Source of the DNA: Fimbriimonadaceae bacterium
GTDB taxonomy: Bacteria > Armatimonadota > Fimbriimonadia > Fimbriimonadales > Fimbriimonadaceae
Direction: 5' to 3'
DNA length: 64,000 bases
Assembly: GCA_023957775.1 (NCBI GenBank)
Contig: JAMLGR010000001.1
Coordinates: 186,001 to 250,000 of the forward strand
Positions 16,645-25,076 of the stretch are shown here, one piece after another. A model generated the notes under the pieces. The model made no database searches and had not been told where the DNA came from. It was given only the letters and a program-made list of their open reading frames with translations. Position 1 is the stretch's first letter. Every line of letters starts with the position of its first letter. The translations under genes and the position numbers were made by a program.

Positions 16645-19200
16645 ATGAAACGACTCTTGCTGTTCGCAGCGCTCCTCCCCCTCGCCGCCTTTGGCCAGAA
16701 CAACCCGTTGCTTGGCGGGACCGACAAGTGGTCGTCGGTGCTGACGAACCTCCCCGCGCGGAACCTGGGACCCACGACGATGGGCGGCCGGATCACAGAC
16801 ATTTCGGTGTACGAGAAGGAACCGCGCATCTTCTACGCAGGCTCCGCATCCGGTGGTCTTTGGAAGACGGTGAACGGCGGCATCACGCTTCAACCCGTGT
16901 TTGAAAAGGAGGTCGTTGCTTCGATCGGGGCCGTTGCCGTGTGCCAGACCAACCCGGATCTGGTCTGGGTCGGGACCGGCGAACCCACCAGCCGAAACTC
17001 CTCGTCGTGGGGTGCTGGCGTCTTCAAATCGGAGGACGGAGGCAAGACCTGGAAGATGATGGGGCTCCCGGAATCGCGCCACATCTCCCGAATCGCGATC
17101 GATCCACGGAACCCCGATACGGTGTTCATCGGAGCCCTCGGTCAACTTTGGGGCGCGAACGAAGAGCGGGGCCTGTACAAGACCACCGACGGTGGGAAGT
17201 CGTGGAAGAAGGTGCTCTCCGTGGACTCGAACACGGGCGTCGTCGACGTCAAGATCGACCCGTCCGACTCCAAAACCCTCATCGCGGCCACGTGGCAGCG
17301 GCTGCGATTCCCCTGGAACTTCATCAGCGGCGGCCCGGGAAGCGCAATCTGGAAATCGACCGACGGTGGCGAAAGCTGGCGGAAGGTCACCAAGGGCCTT
17401 CCGACCGATACGCTCGGCCGCATCGGGCTCGACTTCTTCCGCAAGGACCCCAAGATCGTGGTCGCCACGGTCGAGAGCAAGGAGGGAGGCGGCTTCTACA
17501 AGAGCAAGGACAAGGGGGAGTCGTGGGCGAGGCTGTCCAACACGAACCCCCGCCCGTTCTACTTCAGCGTTCCGCGCCAAGACCCGCAAGACGAAAACCG
17601 GGTGTACGTCGCCGCCGTCCAGCTCTACTCCAGCGACAACGGCGGGGAGCTCTTCCGCACGATGAGAACGAGCGTTCACGTGGACCATCACGCGATGTGG
17701 ATCGACCCCAACGACAGCAACCACATGCTGATCGGCGAAGACGGCGGCCTTGCCCAGACGCGCGACCGCGGGGACACGTGGGAACACCTCAACATGCCCG
17801 ACATCGGGCAGTTCTACGCCGTGGCGGTCGACATGCGCAAGCCCTACTGGGTGTACGGCGGGCTGCAGGACAACGGCAGTTGGGGAGCGCCCACCCAAAC
17901 TTCCCGCGGCGGGGTCTCTTACTTCGACTGGATCAACGTCGGCGGTGGCGATGGGTTCCACGTCCAGGTCGATCCCGAGGACTGGGCCACGGTCTACTCC
18001 GAGAGCCAGGGCGGCGCTGTCGGGCGCATCGACCTGCGTGGCGGGTTCCAACGGTCGATTCGGCCGCGAGGGCAGCGCAACGAGTACCGCTTCAACTGGA
18101 GCACCCCATTCATCATCTCGCCTCACAACGCAAAGACGCTCTATCTGGGCGGCAACAAGCTGTTCAAGTCCGTGGACCGCGGCGACAACTGGAACACGAT
18201 CAGCGACGACCTGACCACGAACGACCCCGAGAAGCAGAAACCCGGGGAAGGAAGCGTCAGCCCCGAAGACACGGGAGCGGAGCGGCACTGCACGATCATC
18301 ACGATCAGCGAGTCGCCCGCCAAGCAGGGGCTTCTGTGGGTGGGGACCGATGACGGCCTGGTCCACATCTCGCGGAACGACGGCGTGAGCTGGGAGAACG
18401 TGGTCGGCAACATTTCGGGCCTCCCGGCGAACACCTGGTGCTCGCGCGTGACGGCGTCCGCCTTCGAAGAGGGCCGCGCCTACGCCACGTTCGACGGACA
18501 CCGCTCGAACGACTACAAGCCCTATGTGTACGTGACCGAGGATTTCGGCAAGACGTGGAAGAGCCTTGCGGGCACGCTGCCCGCCGTGGGTTCGACCTAC
18601 GTGATCAAAGAGGGCACGCAGAACCCCGACCTGTTGTTCGTGGGAACGGAGACCGGGTTGTTCGTGTCCCTCGACCGAGGGGAGAACTGGACGAAGTACG
18701 CCGGCTTGCCGACCGTTCCCGTCCACGACCTCGTGATCCACCCGCGCGAGCTCGATCTTGTGATCGGCACGCACGGACGGAGCATCTGGATCGTGCCCGT
18801 GGGCGCCCTCGAGCAACTGACGACCGCCGCCAGGGAGAAGGACGTCGTGCTGTGCAAGCCCGCCGACGTCTACCTCATGGGGCGAACGTCGCGCGGAGGA
18901 GACTTCGACGGCGACCGCCTGTTCGTCTCCACCAACACGCAGCCGGGAACGATGATCTGCTACTACCTGAAGGCCGAAGCCACGGGGGTCAAGATCAACA
19001 TCTCGGATGCCGCAGGCAACTCGGTCGCGGATCTTACCGGCACGGGAGCCGCGGGGCTCAACGCCGTGTCCTGGACGGGGCGCGGAAGGCGGGGATTGGC
19101 TGCGGGGGACTACCGGGTCACCCTGACGGTCGGTGAAAACACCTTCCTCACGAGCGTCCGTGTCGAGGATCTCGGCCCCCTCTCGGGCGACGAGGAGTAA
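16645..19200 (+). CDS. Secreted BNR/sortilin-type beta-propeller repeat protein
   Basis: 851 aa from ATG 16645, which opens a signal peptide (KRLLLFAALLPLAAFGQ); an ATG at 16630 would add five residues. The mature protein contains at least seven Asp-box or BNR elements (VFKSEDGGKTWKMM, LYKTTDGGKSWKKV, IWKSTDGGESWRKV, FYKSKDKGESWARL, LFVSLDRGENWTKY), as in VPS10/sortilin-like propellers and the WD40/YVTN/BNR-like proteins of Bacteroidetes and Fimbriimonadia. A C-terminal FlgD-like Ig fold (GLNAVSWTGRGRRGLAAGDYRVTL) may anchor or sort it. Probable exported polymer-binding or peptidase-associated protein. Confidence 0.85.
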   Translation: MKRLLLFAALLPLAAFGQNNPLLGGTDKWSSVLTNLPARNLGPTTMGGRITDISVYEKEPRIFYAGSASGGLWKTVNGGITLQPVFEKEVVASIGAVAVCQTNPDLVWVGTGEPTSRNSSSWGAGVFKSEDGGKTWKMMGLPESRHISRIAIDPRNPDTVFIGALGQLWGANEERGLYKTTDGGKSWKKVLSVDSNTGVVDVKIDPSDSKTLIAATWQRLRFPWNFISGGPGSAIWKSTDGGESWRKVTKGLPTDTLGRIGLDFFRKDPKIVVATVESKEGGGFYKSKDKGESWARLSNTNPRPFYFSVPRQDPQDENRVYVAAVQLYSSDNGGELFRTMRTSVHVDHHAMWIDPNDSNHMLIGEDGGLAQTRDRGDTWEHLNMPDIGQFYAVAVDMRKPYWVYGGLQDNGSWGAPTQTSRGGVSYFDWINVGGGDGFHVQVDPEDWATVYSESQGGAVGRIDLRGGFQRSIRPRGQRNEYRFNWSTPFIISPHNAKTLYLGGNKLFKSVDRGDNWNTISDDLTTNDPEKQKPGEGSVSPEDTGAERHCTIITISESPAKQGLLWVGTDDGLVHISRNDGVSWENVVGNISGLPANTWCSRVTASAFEEGRAYATFDGHRSNDYKPYVYVTEDFGKTWKSLAGTLPAVGSTYVIKEGTQNPDLLFVGTETGLFVSLDRGENWTKYAGLPTVPVHDLVIHPRELDLVIGTHGRSIWIVPVGALEQLTTAAREKDVVLCKPADVYLMGRTSRGGDFDGDRLFVSTNTQPGTMICYYLKAEATGVKINISDAAGNSVADLTGTGAAGLNAVSWTGRGRRGLAAGDYRVTLTVGENTFLTSVRVEDLGPLSGDEE

Positions 19201-19221
19201 GCCGCCCGAAATCTTGGCCTT

Positions 19222-19247
19222 ACCCCCCGCCTAGTTCGGGGGGTTCT
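19222..19247. terminator. Bidirectional terminator hairpin
   Basis: Stem ACCCCCCG / CGGGGGGT with a 7-nt loop followed by TTCTCTT on the plus strand. The loop contains the stop codon of the convergent glycosyltransferase gene, so the hairpin overlaps its 3' end. Confidence 0.65.
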
Positions 19248-20598
19248 CTTCGTGGTCCAGCGTTGCAGGAGGTCGGGGCATGCTGACCGGGGGCCGTGGC
19301 CGCTGGGTCGCCCGCCCGGTGCTCGCCTTCTCGCGCACGTTGCGCCGGGCGGCGCGCTCCTCGGCGCCCGGCGTGACGGGCCAGAGGGTCTGGTCCGCCC
19401 AGTAGCTCTGGAGGAACTCCGCCCAGACACGCTCGTAGGTTCCCACAGTCTGCTTTGCTATCCGCTCCCAGTTGAAATCCGTTTGGAGCCGCAGTTTGGC
19501 CGCCTTCGCAAGACGGGCGGCCCGCACGGGGTCCTCCAAAACCCGGAGAATCGCCCAAGCGAGGGATTCCGAGTTGTTGGCGTAGCTTAACGTGCCGGTC
19601 TCGTCGTGCAGGACGACCTCGCTCAACCCGCCCGCGTCCGAGGTCACGACGGGCGCGCCGGCGGCCATCCCTTCGAGAGCCACGATCCCAAACGGCTCGT
19701 AAAGGGAAGGGAAGGCCGCGACGTCCGCGATCCGATACACCTGGTGCAGCGACCGGTTGGCCATGAAGCCGGTGAACAGCACCTTCTCCTTGAGCCCGTA
19801 CCAGCGGACGAAGCGCTCGAACCGCTCTCTATGACCGCCGCCGACGATCAGGAATTTGGTGTTCGGTTCGCGCGCCAGCACGGCGCCCGCGGCGTTCAGG
19901 AGGTTCTGAATCCCCTTCTCGCGAACAAATCGGCCGACGTACACTACGATGCGCTCCTCGGGAAGGGCGAACTTCGCCCGCCACGCGGCCCGCTCGGCCT
20001 CGGTCCACTCGAACTCGAACTTCGAGGCGTCCACGCCGTTGAAGATCACATCGACCTTGTCCGCGGGGCAGGAGAAGAGCCGCTCCACCTCGCCCCGCAT
20101 GAACTGGGAGCAGACGATCACGCGCCAAGCCTCGTAGGTCAGCCAGTACTCCTGCTCGTGGATGTACCGCTGGGTATCGTTGTGCACCCCCTGGTTCCGG
20201 CCCTCCTCGGTCGCATGGACCGTCGCGACCAGCGGCAGGCTGTACTCGTACTTCAACTCGCGGGCGCTGTCGAGGGAGAGCCAATCGTGCGCGTGGAAAA
20301 GGGTCGGCTCGCCACCGGGGCGGAAATCTTCCAGAAGCCGCCGGACGCGCCGCTCGGTCGCCGCGTTGAGCAACTGGATCTCGTGGATGAAATCGTTCGG
20401 CTCCTCGTCGAGGTGCACCCGATGCACATGAACCCCGCTGGGTTCCACCTCCTCGTCCGGCGCGAGCGGCGTCTCCTTGGTGACGACGTGCACGGAAACC
20501 CCTTGGGACTGGAGCTGTTGCGACAATTCGTAGACGTGCGGACTGATCCCCCCAACGATTCGGGGCGGGTACTCCCAAGAGAGCATGATCACGCGCAT
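19231..20598 (-). CDS. GT4-family glycosyltransferase
   Basis: 455 aa, GT-B fold. N-terminal domain opens with MLSWEYPPRIVGGISPHVYEL (glycogen-synthase-like glycine loop) and has FHAHDWLS; the C-terminal domain has VYVGRFVREKGI and the EPFGIVALEGMAAG nucleotide-sugar E-x7-E motif. Retaining enzyme using NDP- or ADP-sugars; acceptor unknown, glycogen or trehalose-type synthesis being possible. A Pro/Arg-rich tail (last about 45 residues) is extra. ATG 20598 has a GGAGAAGG site; a 13-codon leaderless upstream ORF overlaps it. Confidence 0.9.
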   Translation of the reverse strand: MRVIMLSWEYPPRIVGGISPHVYELSQQLQSQGVSVHVVTKETPLAPDEEVEPSGVHVHRVHLDEEPNDFIHEIQLLNAATERRVRRLLEDFRPGGEPTLFHAHDWLSLDSARELKYEYSLPLVATVHATEEGRNQGVHNDTQRYIHEQEYWLTYEAWRVIVCSQFMRGEVERLFSCPADKVDVIFNGVDASKFEFEWTEAERAAWRAKFALPEERIVVYVGRFVREKGIQNLLNAAGAVLAREPNTKFLIVGGGHRERFERFVRWYGLKEKVLFTGFMANRSLHQVYRIADVAAFPSLYEPFGIVALEGMAAGAPVVTSDAGGLSEVVLHDETGTLSYANNSESLAWAILRVLEDPVRAARLAKAAKLRLQTDFNWERIAKQTVGTYERVWAEFLQSYWADQTLWPVTPGAEERAARRNVREKASTGRATQRPRPPVSMPRPPATLDHEENPPN

Positions 20599-20630
20599 CG
20601 GCCTTCTCCATCGGTCAACGGTGCGCGCAT
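20589..20630 (-). CDS. Putative 13-residue leader peptide overlapping the glycosyltransferase start
   Basis: TAGAAT (20637-20642) is followed after 6 nt by ATG 20630, the same spacing as at other genes here. The frame gives MRAPLTDGEGRCA and stops at TGA 20589, inside the first codons of the glycosyltransferase in another frame. Translation of the leader would run across the GGAGAAGG site of the main gene. Real expression not shown. Confidence 0.4.
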   Translation of the reverse strand: MRAPLTDGEGRCA

Positions 20631-20658
20631 CGGCTGATTCTACCGGGACGAAGCGGCC

Positions 20659-21525
20659 TCACTCCGACTCCTCTTCCTCCCTGAGGCTCCCGTGCCGGTA
20701 GGCGTAGGCCCGCGACAACTCGACCCCGAAGAAGAAGAGGGAAGCGGAGAAGTACGTCCACAACAGCAGGGCCACCACGGCGCCGGCCGCCCCGTATGCG
20801 GCGGAGAAGTTCGAATACTGGAAGTAGAGGGAGACAAGGTGCCGCCCCACTCCGAACCCAAAGGAGACCACCGAGGCGCCAAGCGCCACGTCCTTGAACC
20901 GAAGGGCCGGCGCAGGCAATGCCCTCAGGAACAGCGCGAACACCACTCCCCAGAAAGCCAACCCCGCCAGGAAGCTCACTCCCCGGTACAAGGGGAAGGA
21001 GGGATCGAGATACGTCCTGGCATGGGAGACGGCCACCGCAAGCGCCGCGTCCAAGCTCATCCAAGCCACCAGGATCACGCCCATCAGCAGCACGATGACG
21101 ATCGCAGCGAGGCGTTGAAGGGCAAACCCCTTGAGCCCGCCACGCCGGTCGAACGATCCCCAGATCACATTGGTCGCTTCGTGCAGGTGGCCGAACATGG
21201 CGGAGGCTCCCCAAAGCATCACGGGCAGGCTGATCAGGGTCGCGGCAAGACCCGTGTGCTGAGAGGCGGTTTGGACGATCAGCGTGTGCAGGAAGTCGGA
21301 CTGGGCCTTGCCGAACGACTCGCTCACCATCTCGAGGACCGCGTTGCGCACGGTCGCCTCGTCCATGAACATCGAACCCACGCCGATGGCGACCAGCAGA
21401 AGCGGCGAGATCGAGAGCAGCGTGTAGAACGTAAAAGCCGCCGCCATGCGGTTCGCCCGATGGCGGCCATAGCCCTCTCCGGCATCCAGGAACACGCCGA
21501 CGAGGGGGTGATCGGCGACGCTCAC
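20659..21525 (-). CDS. YihY/BrkB-family integral membrane protein
   Basis: 288 aa with about six transmembrane helices. Family signatures: RMAAAFTFYTLLSISPLLL near the N-terminus, LWGASAMFGHLHEATNVIWG, and the end SNFSAAYGAAGAVVALLLWTYFSASLFFFGVEL. Starts at GTG 21525, whose GTGA overlaps the TGA of the upstream phosphodiesterase, so the two are translationally coupled. The family was once called ribonuclease BN in error; its role is unknown, possibly transport. Confidence 0.9.
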   Translation of the reverse strand: MSVADHPLVGVFLDAGEGYGRHRANRMAAAFTFYTLLSISPLLLVAIGVGSMFMDEATVRNAVLEMVSESFGKAQSDFLHTLIVQTASQHTGLAATLISLPVMLWGASAMFGHLHEATNVIWGSFDRRGGLKGFALQRLAAIVIVLLMGVILVAWMSLDAALAVAVSHARTYLDPSFPLYRGVSFLAGLAFWGVVFALFLRALPAPALRFKDVALGASVVSFGFGVGRHLVSLYFQYSNFSAAYGAAGAVVALLLWTYFSASLFFFGVELSRAYAYRHGSLREEEESE

Positions 21526-23459
21526 GGCCCTTTGGGCGCACCGCCCGCGAGGAGGTCCCTCCCGGTCGACTTCGGCGGCGGCGGAATCCCCATCCACTTG
21601 GCCAACGTCGGGGCGACGTCGATCTGTCTGGCTCCCGCCAAGACCGTGCCCGCCGGCACCCCGCCGCCGGACAGGTACAGAATCGCCTTCATCTTCGGCC
21701 TCATCGGCCAAAAGCCGTGCGACCCCGCACCGATGGCCGAGCCCTTCTGAACCAGGACGTCCGCAACGCGCGACGAGGGATAGTAACCGGGCGCGAACTC
21801 GAGGTAGAGGTCTCCCCCGAGCGGGCCGCCGCCACCCCATTGCGCCGCCTCCTCGCGCGTCCAAACGTGCGTGACGATGGGCTCCTGCGTCGCAGGGTCC
21901 CGGGCTGCCAGCAGGGCCTTGGCCGCCTGGTCGAGCAGCTCCGTGCGTTCTCCCGCGGGAACGATGCCGCCCTTGCGCTCCTCTCCGTTCACGACGACGA
22001 AGAAGTCGCCGTACGGCGGCGCGAAGACGCGCGTCTGGGCCAACTCGACGTTGTTGGTGATCGTTCGGACCATCAGCCCCGCTTTCTCCAGGGCGAAGTT
22101 CACGTTGAAGGTGCGGCCCGTTCCCACCATGCCGTGGTCGCTCACAAGGGCCACCATCGTGTCGCGGTCGACCGCGTCGAGCACGTCGCCCAGCCAATCG
22201 TCCTGCAGCATGTACACCTGCTCGTAGAAGGGCCAGATCTTGGCCGCCAACTCCGCGTTGTGGGAGGGGCTGTCAGGGTCCAGAATCCCCATCCACGTGT
22301 GGCCGGCGCTGTCCGTCATCGGCGTGTAGTGGGTCAGCAGGTCGGGCTTCCATCGCTTGAGCGCGTAACGGGTGCCCCGCTTGAGGAACTCGCAGTCCAG
22401 CCGCACCATCTCGACGACCCGCCGTTCCGCCTCGCCGTCTCCCCCGTTCCACAGGGGCTTTCCGAACATCCCGTTGGCATAGTCGCGGAACATGTCGTCG
22501 TGGAATCCGCCGTAAACGTCGGTGTAGCTCTCGATCTCCTCCGTCGTCGCCGCGCCTTGCAGCGCGCTGGTCTTCCGCTGGTAAAGCTCGACCTTAGAAA
22601 GGTCGGAGGCCATCGAGAAGAGCCGGAAATAGACGTTCGCCGACATCCCGTCCTCGACGACGTGGAAGGCTGGACTCCAAGCGTCGAGCTTTGTGCTCGC
22701 GGGAACGGGTTTGAGGATGCACTCCCCCCGATTGCTGCGACCCGAACGGTTGTGCTGCCGGACCAAGATCGAATCGTAGCCCTGAACCGGGTCTTTGGGA
22801 TCGTCGAAGAACAGGAAGAAGAACTCCTCGGCCCCGAGCTTTAGGCTGATCTCCCGGTAAGGCCCCTGTCCCTTCGGAAGAGAGGGCCACGACTCGAGCG
22901 GAACGACTTGCTTCGAGGCATCGAGCATCTGGCCGGGAAACAGCGGGTGTTCAAACCCTGAAAACGACACGTAGTTCCCCGCGGGCACACCCGCGGCCTT
23001 CAGTTCGGCGACGTACGGGTCCTCGGGGTAACTCTGCGTCGCCGACAGAACCACCACCTTCTTCCCAGCCTTGGCGGCCGTGAGATAGATGGGCTCGGCA
23101 AGCAACGCGGCCGAGCTGAACCCCGATTGCGTTTCGAGCTGCGTGTGTTCCGACTTGGGAAGCAGAGGCACGCTGTTGCCGGTCACGCCGTTGACATCGC
23201 CCCAAGTGCCGGTGAAGATGGCCGCGTGTCCCACGGCCGTCTTGGAGGGAAAGGCCGCGATCATCGACTCCGCGTGCGCACCCTGGCCCATCATCCGCGC
23301 GACGTTTGGGAGCTTGCCCTCTTCGAGAAGCCGATCGACGACCCAATCTGCGGCGCCGTCCCAAGAGAGAATGACCGCCTTCTTTTGGGAGAACGCGACG
23401 GGCGCGAGGGCTGCGAGGACGGCCACTCCTGCGGCAAGACGTGGGAGGACACGTTTCAT
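21522..23459 (-). CDS. Exported type I phosphodiesterase/nucleotide pyrophosphatase-like protein
   Basis: 645 aa of the alkaline phosphatase superfamily. ATG 23459 begins a signal peptide (KRVLPRLAAGVAVLAALAPVAFS). The metal and nucleophile region is AVILSWDGAADWVV and FPSKTAVGHAAIFTG (Thr nucleophile near residue 69), with later metal ligands in TPMTDSAGHTWMG and ALVSDHGMVGTG. Substrate may be a phosphodiester, phospholipid or nucleotide. Divergent from the alkaline phosphatase gene across only 44 nt; co-transcribed with the YihY-like gene. Confidence 0.87.
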   Translation of the reverse strand: MKRVLPRLAAGVAVLAALAPVAFSQKKAVILSWDGAADWVVDRLLEEGKLPNVARMMGQGAHAESMIAAFPSKTAVGHAAIFTGTWGDVNGVTGNSVPLLPKSEHTQLETQSGFSSAALLAEPIYLTAAKAGKKVVVLSATQSYPEDPYVAELKAAGVPAGNYVSFSGFEHPLFPGQMLDASKQVVPLESWPSLPKGQGPYREISLKLGAEEFFFLFFDDPKDPVQGYDSILVRQHNRSGRSNRGECILKPVPASTKLDAWSPAFHVVEDGMSANVYFRLFSMASDLSKVELYQRKTSALQGAATTEEIESYTDVYGGFHDDMFRDYANGMFGKPLWNGGDGEAERRVVEMVRLDCEFLKRGTRYALKRWKPDLLTHYTPMTDSAGHTWMGILDPDSPSHNAELAAKIWPFYEQVYMLQDDWLGDVLDAVDRDTMVALVSDHGMVGTGRTFNVNFALEKAGLMVRTITNNVELAQTRVFAPPYGDFFVVVNGEERKGGIVPAGERTELLDQAAKALLAARDPATQEPIVTHVWTREEAAQWGGGGPLGGDLYLEFAPGYYPSSRVADVLVQKGSAIGAGSHGFWPMRPKMKAILYLSGGGVPAGTVLAGARQIDVAPTLAKWMGIPPPPKSTGRDLLAGGAPKGP

Positions 23460-23466
23460 ACCCCCC

Positions 23467-23497
23467 GTTTTACCGTCCCGGCCGCCGGCGGTATCTT
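23467..23497. promoter_or_regulatory. Divergent compact promoters of the two phosphatase-superfamily genes
   Basis: On the minus strand TAAAAC (23467-23472) lies 7 nt before ATG 23459; on the plus strand TATCTT (23492-23497) lies 6 nt before ATG 23504. The whole divergent regulatory region is 44 nt. Confidence 0.45.
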
Positions 23498-23503
23498 CTT
23501 GGG

Positions 23504-25003
23504 ATGGACAAGAGGGAAGTGACTCGGCGTGAAATCCTGCTGGGAGGAGCCACCGCGTGGGGCGCGGCCGCCCTCTCGCCACTCTCCTTAGCCCAAGCAC
23601 GATCTCCAAAGCGCGCCCGCAACGTGATCTTCTGCGTTTCCGACGGCATGAGCGCAGGTGTCCCCACCATGGTCGACCACCTCTCGCTGACCAACCGCGG
23701 GCGCAACTCGTACTGGGGTTGGCTGATGCAGCAGCCGTTCGCGACCAACGGCCTCCAGGACACGCGCTCGCTGAACTCGCTCGTCACCGACTCCTCGGCC
23801 GCCAGCAGCGCGTGGGGAAGCGGGCGCCACATCTGGAACGGCCAGGTGAACATGTTCCCGGACGGCACAAAGCTGGCCACCCTGGCGCAGCTCCTGCACG
23901 ACAAGGGCGTGCGCGTGGGTCTGGCAAGCACGGCGACCATCACCCATGCGACGCCCGCCGGTTTCGCCGTCAACTGCATGTCGCGGGACGATGAAGCCGC
24001 CATCGCGGAGCGCTATCTGGCAGACGAGGCGGTCGACGTCCTTCTGGGCGGCGGGGCGCGCTTCTTCGACGCGTCCTCGCGAAAGGACAAACGCGATCTC
24101 ACGGGTGAGTTTGCCCGCCTCGGGTTCGAAGTGTGCAGGAGCCGTGGCGAACTCTTGTCGTCGACCAACCAACGGCTCCTTGGCTTGTTTGCCTCAGGAC
24201 ACGTTCCTTACACGGTTGACCGCCAGAACAGCCCGCAGCTCAACGCGACGGTCCCGACCCTTGCGGAAATGACGGGCATCGCGATCGACCGCCTGAGCTC
24301 GGGCTCGGACGGCTTCGTGCTGCAGGTCGAAGGGGCGCGGATCGACCATGGGGCCCACTCCAACGACCTCGCGGCGGCCCTTTACGACCAGATGGAGTTC
24401 GAGGAGGCCGTGAAGATCGCGGTCGACTTCGCCCAGAAGGACGGGCAGACGCTCGTCGTGGTGACCTCGGACCACGGAAACGGCAATCCGGGACTCAACG
24501 GCGCCGGTGCCGAGTACATCGACTCCACCGCGGGACTGCTGCTGGTCAACAACATGAGGGCCAGCTACGGGGAGCTCTTTGCGAAGATCCCACAGCGATT
24601 TACAGCAACTCAGTTGCAAGACGCGGTCAAAGAGTGGCTCGGCATCGAGTTGACGGCCGCCGAAGCCGACGCCGTTGTCGCCGCCGGCGGGGGCGCATCT
24701 CCCTTCAAGGAGTCCATCTTCTACAGGAGCCTCAACGCGACGCTCGCGGTGATCCTCGGCAACCACACCAAGGTGACATGGACAAGCACCAACCACACGT
24801 CGGACCACGTGCTCGTCACCGCGATCGGTCCCGGGCGCGAAGCGTTCGCCGGACTGACGCAGAACACGTCGATGTTCGACATCATCCTGGCCGCGAAGGG
24901 CCTGAAGCACTCGAACCCCACGATGACGTTCGAGCAGGCGAAGCCGCTCTACGAAAAGTGGAAGTCGGGCGGGGACGAGTGGGAAACCGCGCACTGGCTC
25001 TAA
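23504..25003 (+). CDS. phoA: Tat-exported alkaline phosphatase (PhoA family)
   Basis: 499 aa. The N-terminus DKREVTRREILLGGATAWGAAALSP carries a TRREILL twin-arginine motif, so export through Tat is likely. Core motifs: VIFCVSDGMSAGV (metal Asp), VTDSSAASSAWGSG with the phosphoserine nucleophile near residue 97, VEGARIDHGAHSND, VVTSDHGNG and the late NHTSDHV His ligand. Hydrolyses phosphomonoesters in the periplasm with Zn and Mg. The ATG at 23504 gives the Tat signal; an upstream ATG in frame does not. Confidence 0.9.
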   Translation: MDKREVTRREILLGGATAWGAAALSPLSLAQARSPKRARNVIFCVSDGMSAGVPTMVDHLSLTNRGRNSYWGWLMQQPFATNGLQDTRSLNSLVTDSSAASSAWGSGRHIWNGQVNMFPDGTKLATLAQLLHDKGVRVGLASTATITHATPAGFAVNCMSRDDEAAIAERYLADEAVDVLLGGGARFFDASSRKDKRDLTGEFARLGFEVCRSRGELLSSTNQRLLGLFASGHVPYTVDRQNSPQLNATVPTLAEMTGIAIDRLSSGSDGFVLQVEGARIDHGAHSNDLAAALYDQMEFEEAVKIAVDFAQKDGQTLVVVTSDHGNGNPGLNGAGAEYIDSTAGLLLVNNMRASYGELFAKIPQRFTATQLQDAVKEWLGIELTAAEADAVVAAGGGASPFKESIFYRSLNATLAVILGNHTKVTWTSTNHTSDHVLVTAIGPGREAFAGLTQNTSMFDIILAAKGLKHSNPTMTFEQAKPLYEKWKSGGDEWETAHWL

Positions 25004-25076
25004 GGTGACCGGGCCGCAACCGTAGGGAAGCCCCCACCTCGCGCAAGCTCTATTCTATGCGACATAATAATGATTA

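Noticed and set aside
16420-18816. 798-codon minus-strand frame opposite the BNR-repeat gene and similar long frames (39854-41830, 43897-45936)
   Set aside because: Antisense shadows of well-supported genes; no conserved motif.
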